Shown here in pieces: positions 36,462 through 44,692 of a stretch of 64,000 bases of DNA. The first letter of the stretch is position 1, and every line of letters starts with the position of its first letter. This DNA is from CAZDBA01 sp965224765 (lineage in GTDB: Bacteria; Planctomycetota; Planctomycetia; Pirellulales; Pirellulaceae), in contig CBDDAC010000040.1 in assembly GCA_965224765.1 (NCBI GenBank), positions 62,001-126,000 on the forward strand. Reading direction: 5' to 3'. The notes below the pieces were generated by a model, which searched no databases, was not told where the DNA came from, and worked only from the letters and a program-made list of their open reading frames with translations. The position numbers were made by a program, and so were the translations under genes.

Positions 36462-37514
36462 CTAGCTCCAGCCATTAATTAAATTGAGCAGGCTTTCGAA
36501 GTCACTAACTTCTTTATCTGATTTTTTCTCGAGCCTCCGCCAATCTCGGTTGTCCTGTGTGCAAGCGTCCAAAGCAGCAATGACATTCTTGGGTGCAGCG
36601 AGCGAAGCAAAGAACTTTGGTTCGTAAAATGATTTTGGCTGTTTTCTGGTAAGGCAATAAATCATCACTTGACCCCAGCTAAACAAGTCTGCTCGGACGT
36701 CGACGTCTGGAGAATCGACTTCCCTTGCCAGAAATGGGTCACGAGTCCACTCGATTTTTCGAGAGTGGGTATTAAATGCAAAAGTGGCCGTTTCGAAATC
36801 GACGAGCAACGGAGAGCGATCATTTTCCCGAATAAGAATCGTCCTTGGGTTTAATTCTCTCCGAACAACGCCCGCCTTGTTTAAGTCATTCATGGCTTTG
36901 GCCAATTCCAAGCCAATATTTGGAATCATGGAATCGCAAAATCCATCTGATTCAACGAGTTGTTTCAGGGTTATGTCAGACTCCCATTTTTCAACCAACC
37001 AAAAACAATTCATCCCATTGAATTTACTGTCGTAATAAAGCGGGAAATTCGGGTGCCTTTCCATGCGACCACAAATCGTAGGATGTCGACCGAGTTCGGA
37101 TTTAGCTGTTTCGAAATCTTCATCATTGAACTGCTTGCCAAGTTGATATCTTTTTAATCTGCCGATTCGACCGTCTAGTTTGTTTTTTGCTTTTCCGATC
37201 CAAAAAGGGACATCGCGAAGCAGGCGATACTCCAACGCGTCTTCTTGGATTTCCCAATTCCCGTAGTCGTCTTGAGCAACTGCTTTCCCCAATGTTGCCC
37301 CCTGATCAGTCGAGATCAAATAGATTTCAGGGTTTTCTACGCCGGTCGCTGACACGACTTCGAGTGCGCTAGCTCGCTGCATTCTCTTCCCATTAATCGC
37401 CCTTGCGGCAGTCCGAGGGTTTACGTCAGCCATTCGAGCAAGCTCTGCTGCCGAGACACTGCGCGCTATTGCGTTTTCAACACCCGGCCAATCGACAAAA
37501 ACGTAACCGTTCAT
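36462..37514 (-). CDS. HTH - kinase-like fusion (atypical active site)
   Basis: A 350-residue protein. Residues 21-43 (SAAELARMADVNPRTAARAI) form a Cro/Xre-like helix-turn-helix. From about 95 follows a kinase-like fold whose catalytic loop is VVRRELNPRTILI (217-229) with Glu220 in place of Asp, and DFE (239-241) in place of DFG. Such RREL/DFE kinases occur in some bacterial kinase families, so partial activity is possible. It may be a DNA-bound sensor that controls neighbours. It lies 14 bases upstream of the Cas4-like gene and is divergent from the mobilization operon. Confidence 0.7.
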   Translation of the reverse strand: MNGYVFVDWPGVENAIARSVSAAELARMADVNPRTAARAINGKRMQRASALEVVSATGVENPEIYLISTDQGATLGKAVAQDDYGNWEIQEDALEYRLLRDVPFWIGKAKNKLDGRIGRLKRYQLGKQFNDEDFETAKSELGRHPTICGRMERHPNFPLYYDSKFNGMNCFWLVEKWESDITLKQLVESDGFCDSMIPNIGLELAKAMNDLNKAGVVRRELNPRTILIRENDRSPLLVDFETATFAFNTHSRKIEWTRDPFLAREVDSPDVDVRADLFSWGQVMIYCLTRKQPKSFYEPKFFASLAAPKNVIAALDACTQDNRDWRRLEKKSDKEVSDFESLLNLINGWS

Positions 37515-37599
37515 TTATTAACCTTTCCTTATGATTCTTGATTCCCATCATCATAGTCAAAGCGATTAGCTTGGGTGTGTTTTTCGTGACTCCGGCAAT

Positions 37600-37626
37600 T
37601 GTGCAGAGTTGTGCATACTTCTGCAT
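37600..37626. promoter_or_regulatory. Triple 7-mer direct repeat (copy 1)
   Basis: TTGTGCA at 37600 and 37610 and TTCTGCA at 37620, one per helical turn (period 10). The same triplet recurs at 42203-42229 after the coupling-protein gene. Position between the divergent HTH-kinase and the mobilization operon suggests an operator for either. Confidence 0.6.
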
Positions 37627-37693
37627 TGGGTTTTGCAATCCAGCTTTTGTATTTTTTGAGGCGACAACATCCCTCAATTAACAAAGGCAGAAA

Positions 37694-38092
37694 ATGAAAC
37701 CCATCAATTGGATCTCTGAGAAGATCATCTCCAGCGTTGCTTCGTTAATCGGCGGCTTGATTATTTCGAAAGCCGAATCCGAAACGCTAAAGCATCAAAT
37801 GAACACGCTTGACGAATTAGAGGAGACGGCCCGCCAATATGAGTCTGACGGAAAGCTCCATTTGGCCCAATTGCTCCGAGATAAGATCTCCATCCTTTCT
37901 TCATCATCACCTGGCCAAGTCTCAGCCCAAATCGCTGAAGGAATGCAAGACAACCGAATTTCGTTTCTTGAATCCACCGCTGTTAAATCAAAACAGCCAG
38001 GTAATCTTATTGGCGAAGCAACGACTGAGAAACGAAAGAGGGGGCGTCCCAAAAAGACAATCGCTACACCTGGCGATGAGTCGGACAAGTGA
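37694..38092 (+). CDS. Small membrane-associated protein with AT-hook
   Basis: A 132-residue protein. Residues 11-25 (ISSVASLIGGLIISKA) may be a short membrane-associated helix. A helical middle follows and then KRKRGRPKKT (about 113-122), an AT-hook that binds the minor groove of AT-rich DNA. It is first in the mobilization operon and may be an auxiliary relaxosome protein. The next gene begins inside its stop (GTGA overlap). Confidence 0.55.
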   Translation: MKPINWISEKIISSVASLIGGLIISKAESETLKHQMNTLDELEETARQYESDGKLHLAQLLRDKISILSSSSPGQVSAQIAEGMQDNRISFLESTAVKSKQPGNLIGEATTEKRKRGRPKKTIATPGDESDK

Positions 38093-38715
38093 GCGTGTCT
38101 CGTCAAGAAGAGCGGATACTGGAAGCTTTGCTTTTTAAAGTCCGTGTAATGGCGTCGAGCCAGCTCGAGCAGTTGGTTGGGGACGGCGTGGCCTCGCTAA
38201 TGCGATCCCTGTCACGGAAGCAGTATGTCGAATCATTGAATTTGCGAACACAGATTCTTGAACTGGCTAGCCCACTTTTTTCATGGTCGCCAACACATGG
38301 TGATGTCACGCCAGACTTTTGGAAAATCAGTTGGCAGGCCGAATCCCGTTTCAACAGCTCTCGCACTGGCGAATCAAGAGTCTTTTTCGCGACTGATTTG
38401 GCTTGTCGTCATTTTGGTGGCGTAGGTGGAAAGTTACGTCAACCATTTCAGATGCTGCATGACCTCGGAACGGCATCCATGTTTGTGGCCAAAGCGACGC
38501 TGAGCTCAGAGCACTCTATCCAGTGGATAGGAGAGGACGTGATTCGACGCTACTTCCGTCATCTCAAAGTCAGAAAAATCCCTGACGCCGCAAGCATCAC
38601 CGAAAGTCAGGTTTCAAGGGTTTTCGAGTTTGCTGGTCGCGACTACAGCGGCAGCTACATCAAATCCTTTCACGAGTTTTGGAAAAGAAAAAACACCCCT
38701 TACGAAATATGGTAG
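38089..38715 (+). CDS. Mobilization-operon protein, unknown
   Basis: A 208-residue protein beginning with GTG at 38089 across the preceding stop. It contains LLFKVRVMASSQLEQLVGD, SLSRKQYVESLNLRTQILEL and HFGGVGGKLRQPFQMLHDLG. The first part looks like a winged-helix domain similar to the N-terminus of the next gene. Its position between the AT-hook protein and the relaxase-like gene suggests a role in DNA processing for transfer. Confidence 0.5.
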   Translation: MSVSRQEERILEALLFKVRVMASSQLEQLVGDGVASLMRSLSRKQYVESLNLRTQILELASPLFSWSPTHGDVTPDFWKISWQAESRFNSSRTGESRVFFATDLACRHFGGVGGKLRQPFQMLHDLGTASMFVAKATLSSEHSIQWIGEDVIRRYFRHLKVRKIPDAASITESQVSRVFEFAGRDYSGSYIKSFHEFWKRKNTPYEIW

Positions 38716-39506
38716 CCATGAACTCAAAATTGAACTTTCTAACGAAGCGGGATCGTATGATCCTTTCGCACATTGCGGAATTTAACCTGACAACTATTGA
38801 TATTGTTAAGCCTCTTTTCTTTGAGAATTTGGAGAGAGCTGCAGCGGTCTCAACTCTGCGGAGGCTTCGTGAAAAATATGGGCTCGTTGAGGCGGATAAA
38901 TTTCACGGCCAACGAAAGAAGTACTTTAGGCTGACCCGAGCCGGCGCCAAAGTGATTGGCAAGATTCTGGACAAAGAAGAATTAGGTGATGAGAAAGCAG
39001 CCGCAAGTTTTGCAAGACTTCAGTTTCTTTGCATCAATCCCCAGGGAATAGTTCGAACGCTTTGCAAGACATCAGAGCATCCCGACATGTTCAAATCACC
39101 GAATAAAAAGGCTCCAAAGGTTGACTTTTATATCGCAGAAAACAAACTGGATAATCCAGACTCGCCTTCCATTTTCTTGGGTGCGATTATCGTAGACTTC
39201 AATTCACATCCGAAACGAATCGTGAGTCGGTGTGTCAAGCATTCGCAGAATTTCATTCGTCGCGGGCTGTTTGCAGAAATCATGAAAGCAGGAAGGTTCG
39301 AAATTACAGTTCTCACAGGGACGAAACTAAAGAAAGATGCTCTCGACTTAATTCTCAACCGTGAACTTCGTCGCCTACTTAGAATAGATGTTTTAAAGCA
39401 CGGCTTACACGCTCACGACCGTTTTCCCGTTGTTGCCAAAACAGTCGTGATTCCGGGAATAAATATGCTTGTGCCCCAAGCGAGAAACAAAAGAGCCAGC
39501 AAATGA
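38709..39506 (+). CDS. Replication-relaxation-like wHTH protein
   Basis: The 265-residue protein starts with a winged helix: LTKRDRMILSHIAEFNLTTI, then STLRRLREKYGLVEADKFHG and KYFRLTRAGAKVIG. The C-terminal half (VDFYIAENKLDNPDSPSIFL, IIVDFNSHPKRIVSRCVKHS) is an alpha/beta domain. This matches my memory of Replic_Relax proteins from mobile elements, possibly relaxases. Catalytic Tyr and His triad are not identified. ATG 38709 overlaps the preceding stop; 38718 is an alternative. The end overlaps the coupling-ATPase start by four bases. Confidence 0.6.
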   Translation: MVAMNSKLNFLTKRDRMILSHIAEFNLTTIDIVKPLFFENLERAAAVSTLRRLREKYGLVEADKFHGQRKKYFRLTRAGAKVIGKILDKEELGDEKAAASFARLQFLCINPQGIVRTLCKTSEHPDMFKSPNKKAPKVDFYIAENKLDNPDSPSIFLGAIIVDFNSHPKRIVSRCVKHSQNFIRRGLFAEIMKAGRFEITVLTGTKLKKDALDLILNRELRRLLRIDVLKHGLHAHDRFPVVAKTVVIPGINMLVPQARNKRASK

Positions 39507-42202
39507 TTCGTCTATCAGAGTATCCGCTTCGTCAGAAAGGACACGATGTCGACTGGGAAAACATGCCGTCCGAGCCTTGCGACATGAACTTCCGGCCGCC
39601 AAGGGACTTTGAAGAGGAACTCGTCAGCACGAGAAACTTTCTAATTGTCGCATCGGTTTGTTCAGCAGTTGCCGTCGTTGTTATCTCAGTAGTCAATTCA
39701 CTTTGGCCGTTTCTGTTTAGCGGCGTAGAGTCTATTTTCCTTGTCGTCGTTGCAGCTGCGATTCCACTTGGGCTGATGAGAATTCGAAAGGGCTATTCGA
39801 GCGGCAGACTGCTTTACCTTGTTCTTGCTGGGTTGCTTCTTGCGACGAATCTCGGAACCCTTTTTTCTGGCGAGGCGAGGACAAACTACTACGTCACAGT
39901 TTTCTTGTTTCTGATACTCCCTTTCGTTTTGTATGTGGCGGACGCGATGGCATCACAGTTCGTCCATTGGGCATCGGCAAACCCACGGCTCGACATCTCG
40001 ACAATGGTGTCGATCCGCCGAATTTGGAATCAACGATTCTCGAAAGGTTTCTTTAATGTCGCCAAGCTAAAGAAGGAAAAGCTTACTGGGCCAGAAAATG
40101 AAATAGACGAATTCCTTAAGGCGGTTGCATGTTATCCCGCCTACATGATTGGTCTGTTTTCAGTCTTCTTTTTGGCATGTGTGTTTGCCATCCTTATTTC
40201 CAAGCCACTATTGCTTGCTCAAACATTAATTGTGCTAACCAGCATTTTGTCGTTTGGCCTCGCCGTTGCTGTCAACGTTGTATTTCCTGGCTCATTCAAA
40301 GTGGCAATTGACGCGATAACGTCATTCTGTGTTTATCGTCCGATTAGAAAATTGCCGTCGATGATTCAAAGTCCAATGCCATTGCAGAAACGGTCGAACC
40401 TGCTTTTCTCTGCCGTACTGGTTCTTAGCTTTGCAATTTCGAGTTTTTGGTTTTCTTGGGGGCTGTTCAGTATTACCCATGTGGCGACAACCACCGATCT
40501 TATCCTGCAGATCGTTCTGCAATTCTTTGTGGTGTTCGCATTGTCGCCTGTGATGTTGATCTCGATGCTGGTCGTTACTGCGGGGCCAACGCTTTGGCAG
40601 TTTGAAAAAGCGTGCGAATCAGAAGAAGCATGTCTTGCAAGAGAAGGCTGGACGGCATTCGATGGGTATACCGACAGACTACGAAATAGTCGAAACACCG
40701 ATGAGCAGGCAAGCATTTGGATCGGTTTTCACCAGACTTTCGGTTTCCCAATCCTTGTGCCTTCGAAACTCATTGGCGAGCACATGCAAATTCTTGGTGG
40801 CTCTGGAGCAGGGAAAACAGGACTTGGCGTTACAACACTGGTTGGGCAGTTGATCAAAAAAAATGAGGGGCCGGTCATCGTAATTGACGCCAAAGGTGAT
40901 CCTGCACTTTTTCAGTGCGCCAAACAATGGACGGAAGAAGAAAATCGTAAATTCAAGTGGTTCACAACTGCGAGCGGTAAGTCGACTTACGTGTTCAATC
41001 CGTTCGCACAGTCGCATCTGAAGTCACACACACTGTCGGAGTTGGTTGGGCTTCAGTTGCTCTCAATGAATCTATTTCATGGCAGTGGATATGGACGGTC
41101 ATGGTTTACCGCGGCATCTAAAGCAGCGTTAACTGATGCACTCAAAGGAACGAAAGAAAAACAGCCGGACAGTTTTGTTGAATTCATGCGGCATCTCGAT
41201 GCAATCGTCGCTGATGATTCGGAGCACGCCTCTGCAAAGCACTTGCAATTCATGATGCGAACCATGGCTGAGTTTACACAACTAAACGCCATACAAGATG
41301 CGAAGTCGTCGTCCGAAGTGATCAATAACGCAATTCAGATGGACGAAGTAGTAAACAAGAACCAAGTTGTTTACTTTAGCTTTGAATCCATTCTTGACCC
41401 AATGTCCACCGGCGAAATATCTCGCATCGTTCTTTACAACGCCATTTCGGCAGCGAAAGAATACAAAGAAAGGACTGGTAAACCACCAGTCGTTTCAATC
41501 GTAGTCGATGAAGCTCAGAACGTAATTGCAGCCAACCTTGAAGTAGTAGTTGAGCAAGCTCGTTCTCATGGCGTGGCCTTAGTCTTGTGCCATCATACGC
41601 GTGAGCAATTGAAAAAGCCCGGCGGGGATGACCTTCGACATCTTGTAGATTCCTGCACCTGCGTAAAACAGTTTTTCTCTGCACGCAGCCCCGAAGCCAA
41701 GAAGCACTTGGCAGAAATTTCAGGTGAGGTGGGCTACTATTCGGCGACTTGGAAGCAGTTTGTCCACCGTGTTTTGGACGGTCAAGTAACGATGGGGAGA
41801 GCTGTTGCATTTGACTCGGATCCCGCCATGACAGATGTGTCTGTTCAGGCAGGGCCCCGTCTCACACCAAACGAAATTGAGGATGTAAGCATGTCAGAAA
41901 ATGGCTGCATTCTTTCAATCAATCGTCGATTCGGCACCGCCCAGTTCAAAGGAGCGTTCCCGATTCATGTCGACTACGCAATTTCTCCAGACAAATACAA
42001 GAATTATATGGAAACGCGGTGGCCGCCTCGGAGCGATGAAACGCTGTCTCCGGGAAGTTTTTGGCCAGAGTCAAACGAAGAGTGCTTAGAACGCGAATCA
42101 TCAGCTGAGTTGCCTAAAGTTGAGTTGCCCGAGTTAATCGAGCTCAACAAGAAACTTCAAAAGAAACATGACGACGAAGACTATTTTCCAAAAAACTCCT
42201 AG
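39503..42202 (+). CDS. VirD4/TraD-like coupling ATPase
   Basis: An 899-residue T4CP-like ATPase. The first 380 residues carry several membrane helices, more than the usual two. The motor has Walker A GGSGAGKT (432-439) and Walker B IVVDEAQN (666-673). The family links a relaxosome to the transfer channel and pumps DNA. No VirB or Tra channel genes are near, so this element is probably mobilized with help from another plasmid. Its ATG overlaps the preceding stop by four bases. A second set of TTGTGCA triplets begins one base after its stop. Confidence 0.85.
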   Translation: MIRLSEYPLRQKGHDVDWENMPSEPCDMNFRPPRDFEEELVSTRNFLIVASVCSAVAVVVISVVNSLWPFLFSGVESIFLVVVAAAIPLGLMRIRKGYSSGRLLYLVLAGLLLATNLGTLFSGEARTNYYVTVFLFLILPFVLYVADAMASQFVHWASANPRLDISTMVSIRRIWNQRFSKGFFNVAKLKKEKLTGPENEIDEFLKAVACYPAYMIGLFSVFFLACVFAILISKPLLLAQTLIVLTSILSFGLAVAVNVVFPGSFKVAIDAITSFCVYRPIRKLPSMIQSPMPLQKRSNLLFSAVLVLSFAISSFWFSWGLFSITHVATTTDLILQIVLQFFVVFALSPVMLISMLVVTAGPTLWQFEKACESEEACLAREGWTAFDGYTDRLRNSRNTDEQASIWIGFHQTFGFPILVPSKLIGEHMQILGGSGAGKTGLGVTTLVGQLIKKNEGPVIVIDAKGDPALFQCAKQWTEEENRKFKWFTTASGKSTYVFNPFAQSHLKSHTLSELVGLQLLSMNLFHGSGYGRSWFTAASKAALTDALKGTKEKQPDSFVEFMRHLDAIVADDSEHASAKHLQFMMRTMAEFTQLNAIQDAKSSSEVINNAIQMDEVVNKNQVVYFSFESILDPMSTGEISRIVLYNAISAAKEYKERTGKPPVVSIVVDEAQNVIAANLEVVVEQARSHGVALVLCHHTREQLKKPGGDDLRHLVDSCTCVKQFFSARSPEAKKHLAEISGEVGYYSATWKQFVHRVLDGQVTMGRAVAFDSDPAMTDVSVQAGPRLTPNEIEDVSMSENGCILSINRRFGTAQFKGAFPIHVDYAISPDKYKNYMETRWPPRSDETLSPGSFWPESNEECLERESSAELPKVELPELIELNKKLQKKHDDEDYFPKNS

Positions 42203-42229
42203 TTGTGCAGTGTTGTGCACGATAGTGCA
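42203..42229. promoter_or_regulatory. Triple 7-mer direct repeat (copy 2)
   Basis: TTGTGCA at 42203 and 42213 and TAGTGCA at 42223, same 10-base period as 37600-37626. It directly follows the coupling-ATPase stop and precedes the small membrane gene at 42305, so it could control that gene. Confidence 0.6.
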
Positions 42230-42304
42230 ATCGCTTGTCCAAGCTACATCGCCAATACTTTGATTATCAAATCGAAACAAACCTAAAAGCAAACCCCCAA
42301 GCCA

Positions 42305-42547
42305 ATGACGCCTGCACTAATTTTCATCTCAATTTTTGTTGTTATCTTCTTGCTTGGAAAAGTTTCCGGTGAGGGAGTGCTTCAAATCTACCGAGCTCCG
42401 AGCCCAGCTTTGGAAATCGCGATCAGTGCTGGCAAGTGTCTATTAGTATTCATTTTCGTTTTGGCGATCCTATTCGCCGTAAAACAAGAAATTGATTCGC
42501 CAAGATTGTTTACTCCAGACTACTGGAACACAAGTACCTCAGAATAA
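42305..42547 (+). CDS. Small membrane protein (80 aa)
   Basis: Two membrane helices (TPALIFISIFVVIFLLGKV at about 2-21, and CLLVFIFVLAILFAV at about 47-61) with a short acidic tail (TPDYWNTSTSE). It follows the mobilization operon and the TTGTGCA triplet. It may be an entry-exclusion or accessory transfer protein, but no family is known to me. Confidence 0.5.
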   Translation: MTPALIFISIFVVIFLLGKVSGEGVLQIYRAPSPALEIAISAGKCLLVFIFVLAILFAVKQEIDSPRLFTPDYWNTSTSE

Positions 42548-42570
42548 CTCGTTGCTGAAACGGCTTTGCA

Positions 42571-42599
42571 TTGACCTAGCATTCAGCAAGTCACAATAA
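42571..42599 (+). promoter_or_regulatory. Predicted promoter (TTGACC-17-CAATAA)
   Basis: TTGACC at 42571-42576 and CAATAA at 42594-42599 are separated by 17 bases, a good sigma-70-type spacing. A transcript would start near 42607 and run to the terminator at 42802. Confidence 0.4.
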
Positions 42600-42606
42600 C
42601 CCTTAC

Positions 42607-42802
42607 CGCCCCCCCTTCTGCCTGGCGAGATAAAATCTGGCAGACATTGATTAGCATGATCAATGAAATCGTTTGTGACGTGTTCGCAAACGATGATGGC
42701 TTACGGCGATTTCAGAGGTTTATTTTCCTCGGTCAGATACGACGTGTCGTAACTGATCATCGCTTTGGCGAAAAGGAGTTCTCGTGTGGAACTCCTTTTT
42801 TT
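42607..42802 (+). ncRNA. Candidate small RNA of about 195 nt
   Basis: The stretch lies between a plausible promoter and a strong terminator and holds no convincing gene. TCTGCC/GGCAGA (starting about 42619) and CGTTTG.../CAAACG around 42667-42690 can pair. The small frame 42647-42838 runs through the terminator and is unlikely to be coding. A short untranslated regulatory RNA is the best reading; I cannot name a class. Confidence 0.4.
42771..42802 (+). terminator. Strong intrinsic terminator
   Basis: AAAAGGAGTTC (42771-42781) pairs perfectly over 11 bp with 42789-42799, 7-base loop, followed by a T-run to 42802. Confidence 0.85.
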
Positions 42803-42913
42803 GATCGTCATCTGATTCCGTCAGCTTCGAGTATCTAGTGTGGGTATTCGAAGGTGATTAACCGCTGCTTCGTATCGACCGTGGTCGGAGAAGTGGCAAT
42901 TTGGAGAAGAAAG

Positions 42914-43258
42914 ATGGCAATTAAAAGAGGCCAAGAATATTTCACGTACTGTACTCACATTGAGAATGGAGACGTTTTTCCACGGCGCATCCATCGCTTA
43001 GAAATAAGGGATGCGAAAGGGAAAACGCACATACTTACAGGGAAACAGTTGCCTGATTTAATCCTGACCAATGCAGGGCATGGACATAAAGGGGCCCACA
43101 CCGGTCATATCCTTTTAGGAAGTGAACCTGCAGAAAAAGCCAAAGAGAAGATTGAACGTTCCGACGGCGCTTGGCCAGAGGCACGTGACTTTCTGCAAAT
43201 CGCAATAGGCTTCTTAGTCTTTTCAATGATCGACTATTTGTTGGTCATGTTTGGCTAA
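42914..43258 (+). CDS. Hypothetical protein with C-terminal membrane helix
   Basis: A 114-residue protein starting MAIKRGQEYFTYCTHIENGD. It contains GKTHILTGKQLPDLILTNAG, then GHGHKGAHTGHILLGSEP, and ends with a membrane helix (LQIAIGFLVFSMIDYLLVMF). The His-rich middle might bind metal. ATG 42914 has GGAG upstream; the ORF extends to 42854. Function unknown. Confidence 0.5.
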   Translation: MAIKRGQEYFTYCTHIENGDVFPRRIHRLEIRDAKGKTHILTGKQLPDLILTNAGHGHKGAHTGHILLGSEPAEKAKEKIERSDGAWPEARDFLQIAIGFLVFSMIDYLLVMFG

Positions 43259-43266
43259 GGCTGAAA

Positions 43267-43297
43267 GGAAGGCCGATGTTTTTTTCATCGGCCTTCC
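43267..43297. terminator. 12-bp hairpin with all-T loop
   Basis: GGAAGGCCGATG (43267-43278) pairs with 43286-43297 around seven T. It ends the previous gene's transcript; the lack of a 3' T-run makes it a weaker fit as a classical terminator. Confidence 0.5.
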
Positions 43298-43386
43298 AAC
43301 TGGCCCGCTCCGTCCCTCCATCTGGACGTGAAAAAAGCAGATGGAAAAAATGGAACTTGATTAATCATTCACACTGGAGGTGAAAA

Positions 43387-43566
43387 ATGAAAATTCCAAC
43401 ACAACTAACTTTTGGTTTTATTAAAAAACAAAAACAGGTACCACCAAAACATAAAAAACTCCTCAAATCAATTGAGAGAACTCTTTATATTTTTGTCTGT
43501 GGTTTTTTTAATCCCTACTTTTTTCAGGGTTCTTTTTTAATCAACTCCTTGGGGTGTTTTATCTAA
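43387..43566 (+). CDS. AT-rich small protein (59 aa)
   Basis: Begins MKIPTQLTFGFIKKQKQVPP after an excellent GGAGGTG signal. The N-terminal half is Lys-rich, the C-terminal half Phe/Ile-rich (IFVCGFFNPYFFQGSF). It is markedly more AT-rich than its neighbours. It could be a membrane-active toxin-like peptide or a recent foreign gene. Its TAA lies inside the terminator at 43551. The leader CACACTGGAG is shared with the gene at 43691. Confidence 0.45.
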   Translation: MKIPTQLTFGFIKKQKQVPPKHKKLLKSIERTLYIFVCGFFNPYFFQGSFLINSLGCFI

Positions 43567-43581
43567 AACACCCCTTCTTTT
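43551..43581 (+). terminator. Intrinsic terminator overlapping a stop codon
   Basis: GGGGTGTTTT (43551-43560) pairs with AAAACACCCC (43565-43574) around four bases, followed by a T-rich stretch. Confidence 0.85.
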
Positions 43582-43690
43582 TCATTTTCGTTTCAGCACT
43601 TCGCTGAGGGCATTTTTTTGCCTTGAGCGAGGGAGATTTTAGCTGCGTGAGTCCCTCAGGATGTAACTCGCGTGGTTTCACACTGGAGAA

Positions 43691-44041
43691 ATGAAAATGA
43701 AAAATCAATCAAAATCGCGAACGGATTCCACGAGGTTTCAGTATGGAGAGATCAAAGTCCAACGAAGTGTTCTGAGTGTTGTTTCCGAATTCGAAGTCGA
43801 TGACTTCTTGGAGCGTCATCTCTCAGGAGACTGGGGTTTGGTCGAGCCAATTGATGAATTGTTAAACGATCGAGCGTTAAGAAATGGCGAGGATATTTTC
43901 TCGGTGTTTAGGTCTGAGAGTCGCGAATTGTGTCTTGTCGTTACGGATGGCAATCGAGACACAACTTATGTCGCACTCAAAGATGATCCCATTTGGGATG
44001 ACAGGCTTGATAAAAGCCAGCATTCAAAAGCTGCACAATAA
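43691..44041 (+). CDS. Plasmid-related small protein
   Basis: A 116-residue protein. It matches a family often found on plasmids in proteobacteria and others whose text runs RHxxGDWG ... NxxAL ... ITDxDRxxTTxLL: here FLERHLSGDWGLVEPIDELL, NDRALRNGEDIFSVF and VVTDGNRDTTYVAL. Function is unknown. ATG 43691 lies after CACACTGGAG, shared with the gene before. It is followed after 11 bases by paralogue 3. Confidence 0.6.
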   Translation: MKMKNQSKSRTDSTRFQYGEIKVQRSVLSVVSEFEVDDFLERHLSGDWGLVEPIDELLNDRALRNGEDIFSVFRSESRELCLVVTDGNRDTTYVALKDDPIWDDRLDKSQHSKAAQ

Positions 44042-44052
44042 TGAGGTACATG

Positions 44053-44307
44053 ATGTCAAAACAACCAATCAAAAAAATCAAGCTTGGGAGTATCCAAGCA
44101 ACGGTTTGGGAAAATCGAAGTGACAAAGGGAAGCCTTGGTACAACGTCGTTGTTACCAGAACTTACAAGGACGGCGACGAGTTCAAGGACTCGAATTCGT
44201 TTGGTCACGCCGATTTACCCGTGGTGTCGAAGGCTATGGACTTCGCTTACAGCTGGATTTGGAATCGACAGATTTCTGCTGAGAAAAAATCCAAAGTAGG
44301 TACGTAG
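44053..44307 (+). CDS. Small conserved protein, paralogue 3 of 4
   Basis: An 84-residue member of the small family and the copy closest to the one at 1995: KLGSIQATVWENRSDKGKPW, NVVVTRTYKDGDEFKD and FGHADLPVVSKAMDFAYSWI. GAGGT upstream fits ATG 44050 or 44053. It follows the plasmid-related gene and ends before a strong terminator. Confidence 0.7.
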   Translation: MSKQPIKKIKLGSIQATVWENRSDKGKPWYNVVVTRTYKDGDEFKDSNSFGHADLPVVSKAMDFAYSWIWNRQISAEKKSKVGT

Positions 44308-44321
44308 TTTTTGAAAACCGG

Positions 44322-44352
44322 GAGGAGGAAGCAATTGCTTCCTCCTCTTCTT
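44322..44352. terminator. 26-bp palindromic terminator
   Basis: GAGGAGGAAGCAA (44322-44334) is perfectly mirrored at 44335-44347, followed by TTCTTTTT. It separates paralogue 3 from the downstream operon. Confidence 0.8.
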
Positions 44353-44371
44353 TTTGAGCCCGGAGTGACCA

Positions 44372-44692
44372 ATGCAAATCAAGAGCAAACGCCAAAACCA
44401 ACCTTGCCTAATTGTTGGGGCAGGACATTTGGTTTCGCATGTTCATCGAGTCCAGCGAGATGAGCAGCAACCGTCGTACCAGTTCAATCTTTTCCGTATG
44501 GGCGAACACTCGGAGGCAACTCATGGATTTCGCCCTCAAGATCTACGCGACATTGTAAAAGCTTGCCAAGTTCTGGCGTTTTCTATCGCTGATGACGGTT
44601 GGTTGTTGCCAACACTACGGCAAGAGCTAAGCGAACTTTCAGAAGAACTCGATGCCGTAACTCGGCAATGGAGCGACCACGATGAAGACTAA
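44372..44692 (+). CDS. Hypothetical protein (106 aa)
   Basis: Contains CLIVGAGHLVSHVHRVQRDE and then QFNLFRMGEHSEATHGFRPQ, ending in a helical, acidic tail (LRQELSELSEELDAVTRQWS). No family recognised. Its stop lies in the start of paralogue 4 (44682), so they are coupled. Confidence 0.55.
   Translation: MQIKSKRQNQPCLIVGAGHLVSHVHRVQRDEQQPSYQFNLFRMGEHSEATHGFRPQDLRDIVKACQVLAFSIADDGWLLPTLRQELSELSEELDAVTRQWSDHDED

Noticed and set aside
42647..42838. 63-residue frame over the small RNA
   Set aside because: It runs through a perfect terminator hairpin, so it is unlikely to be translated.
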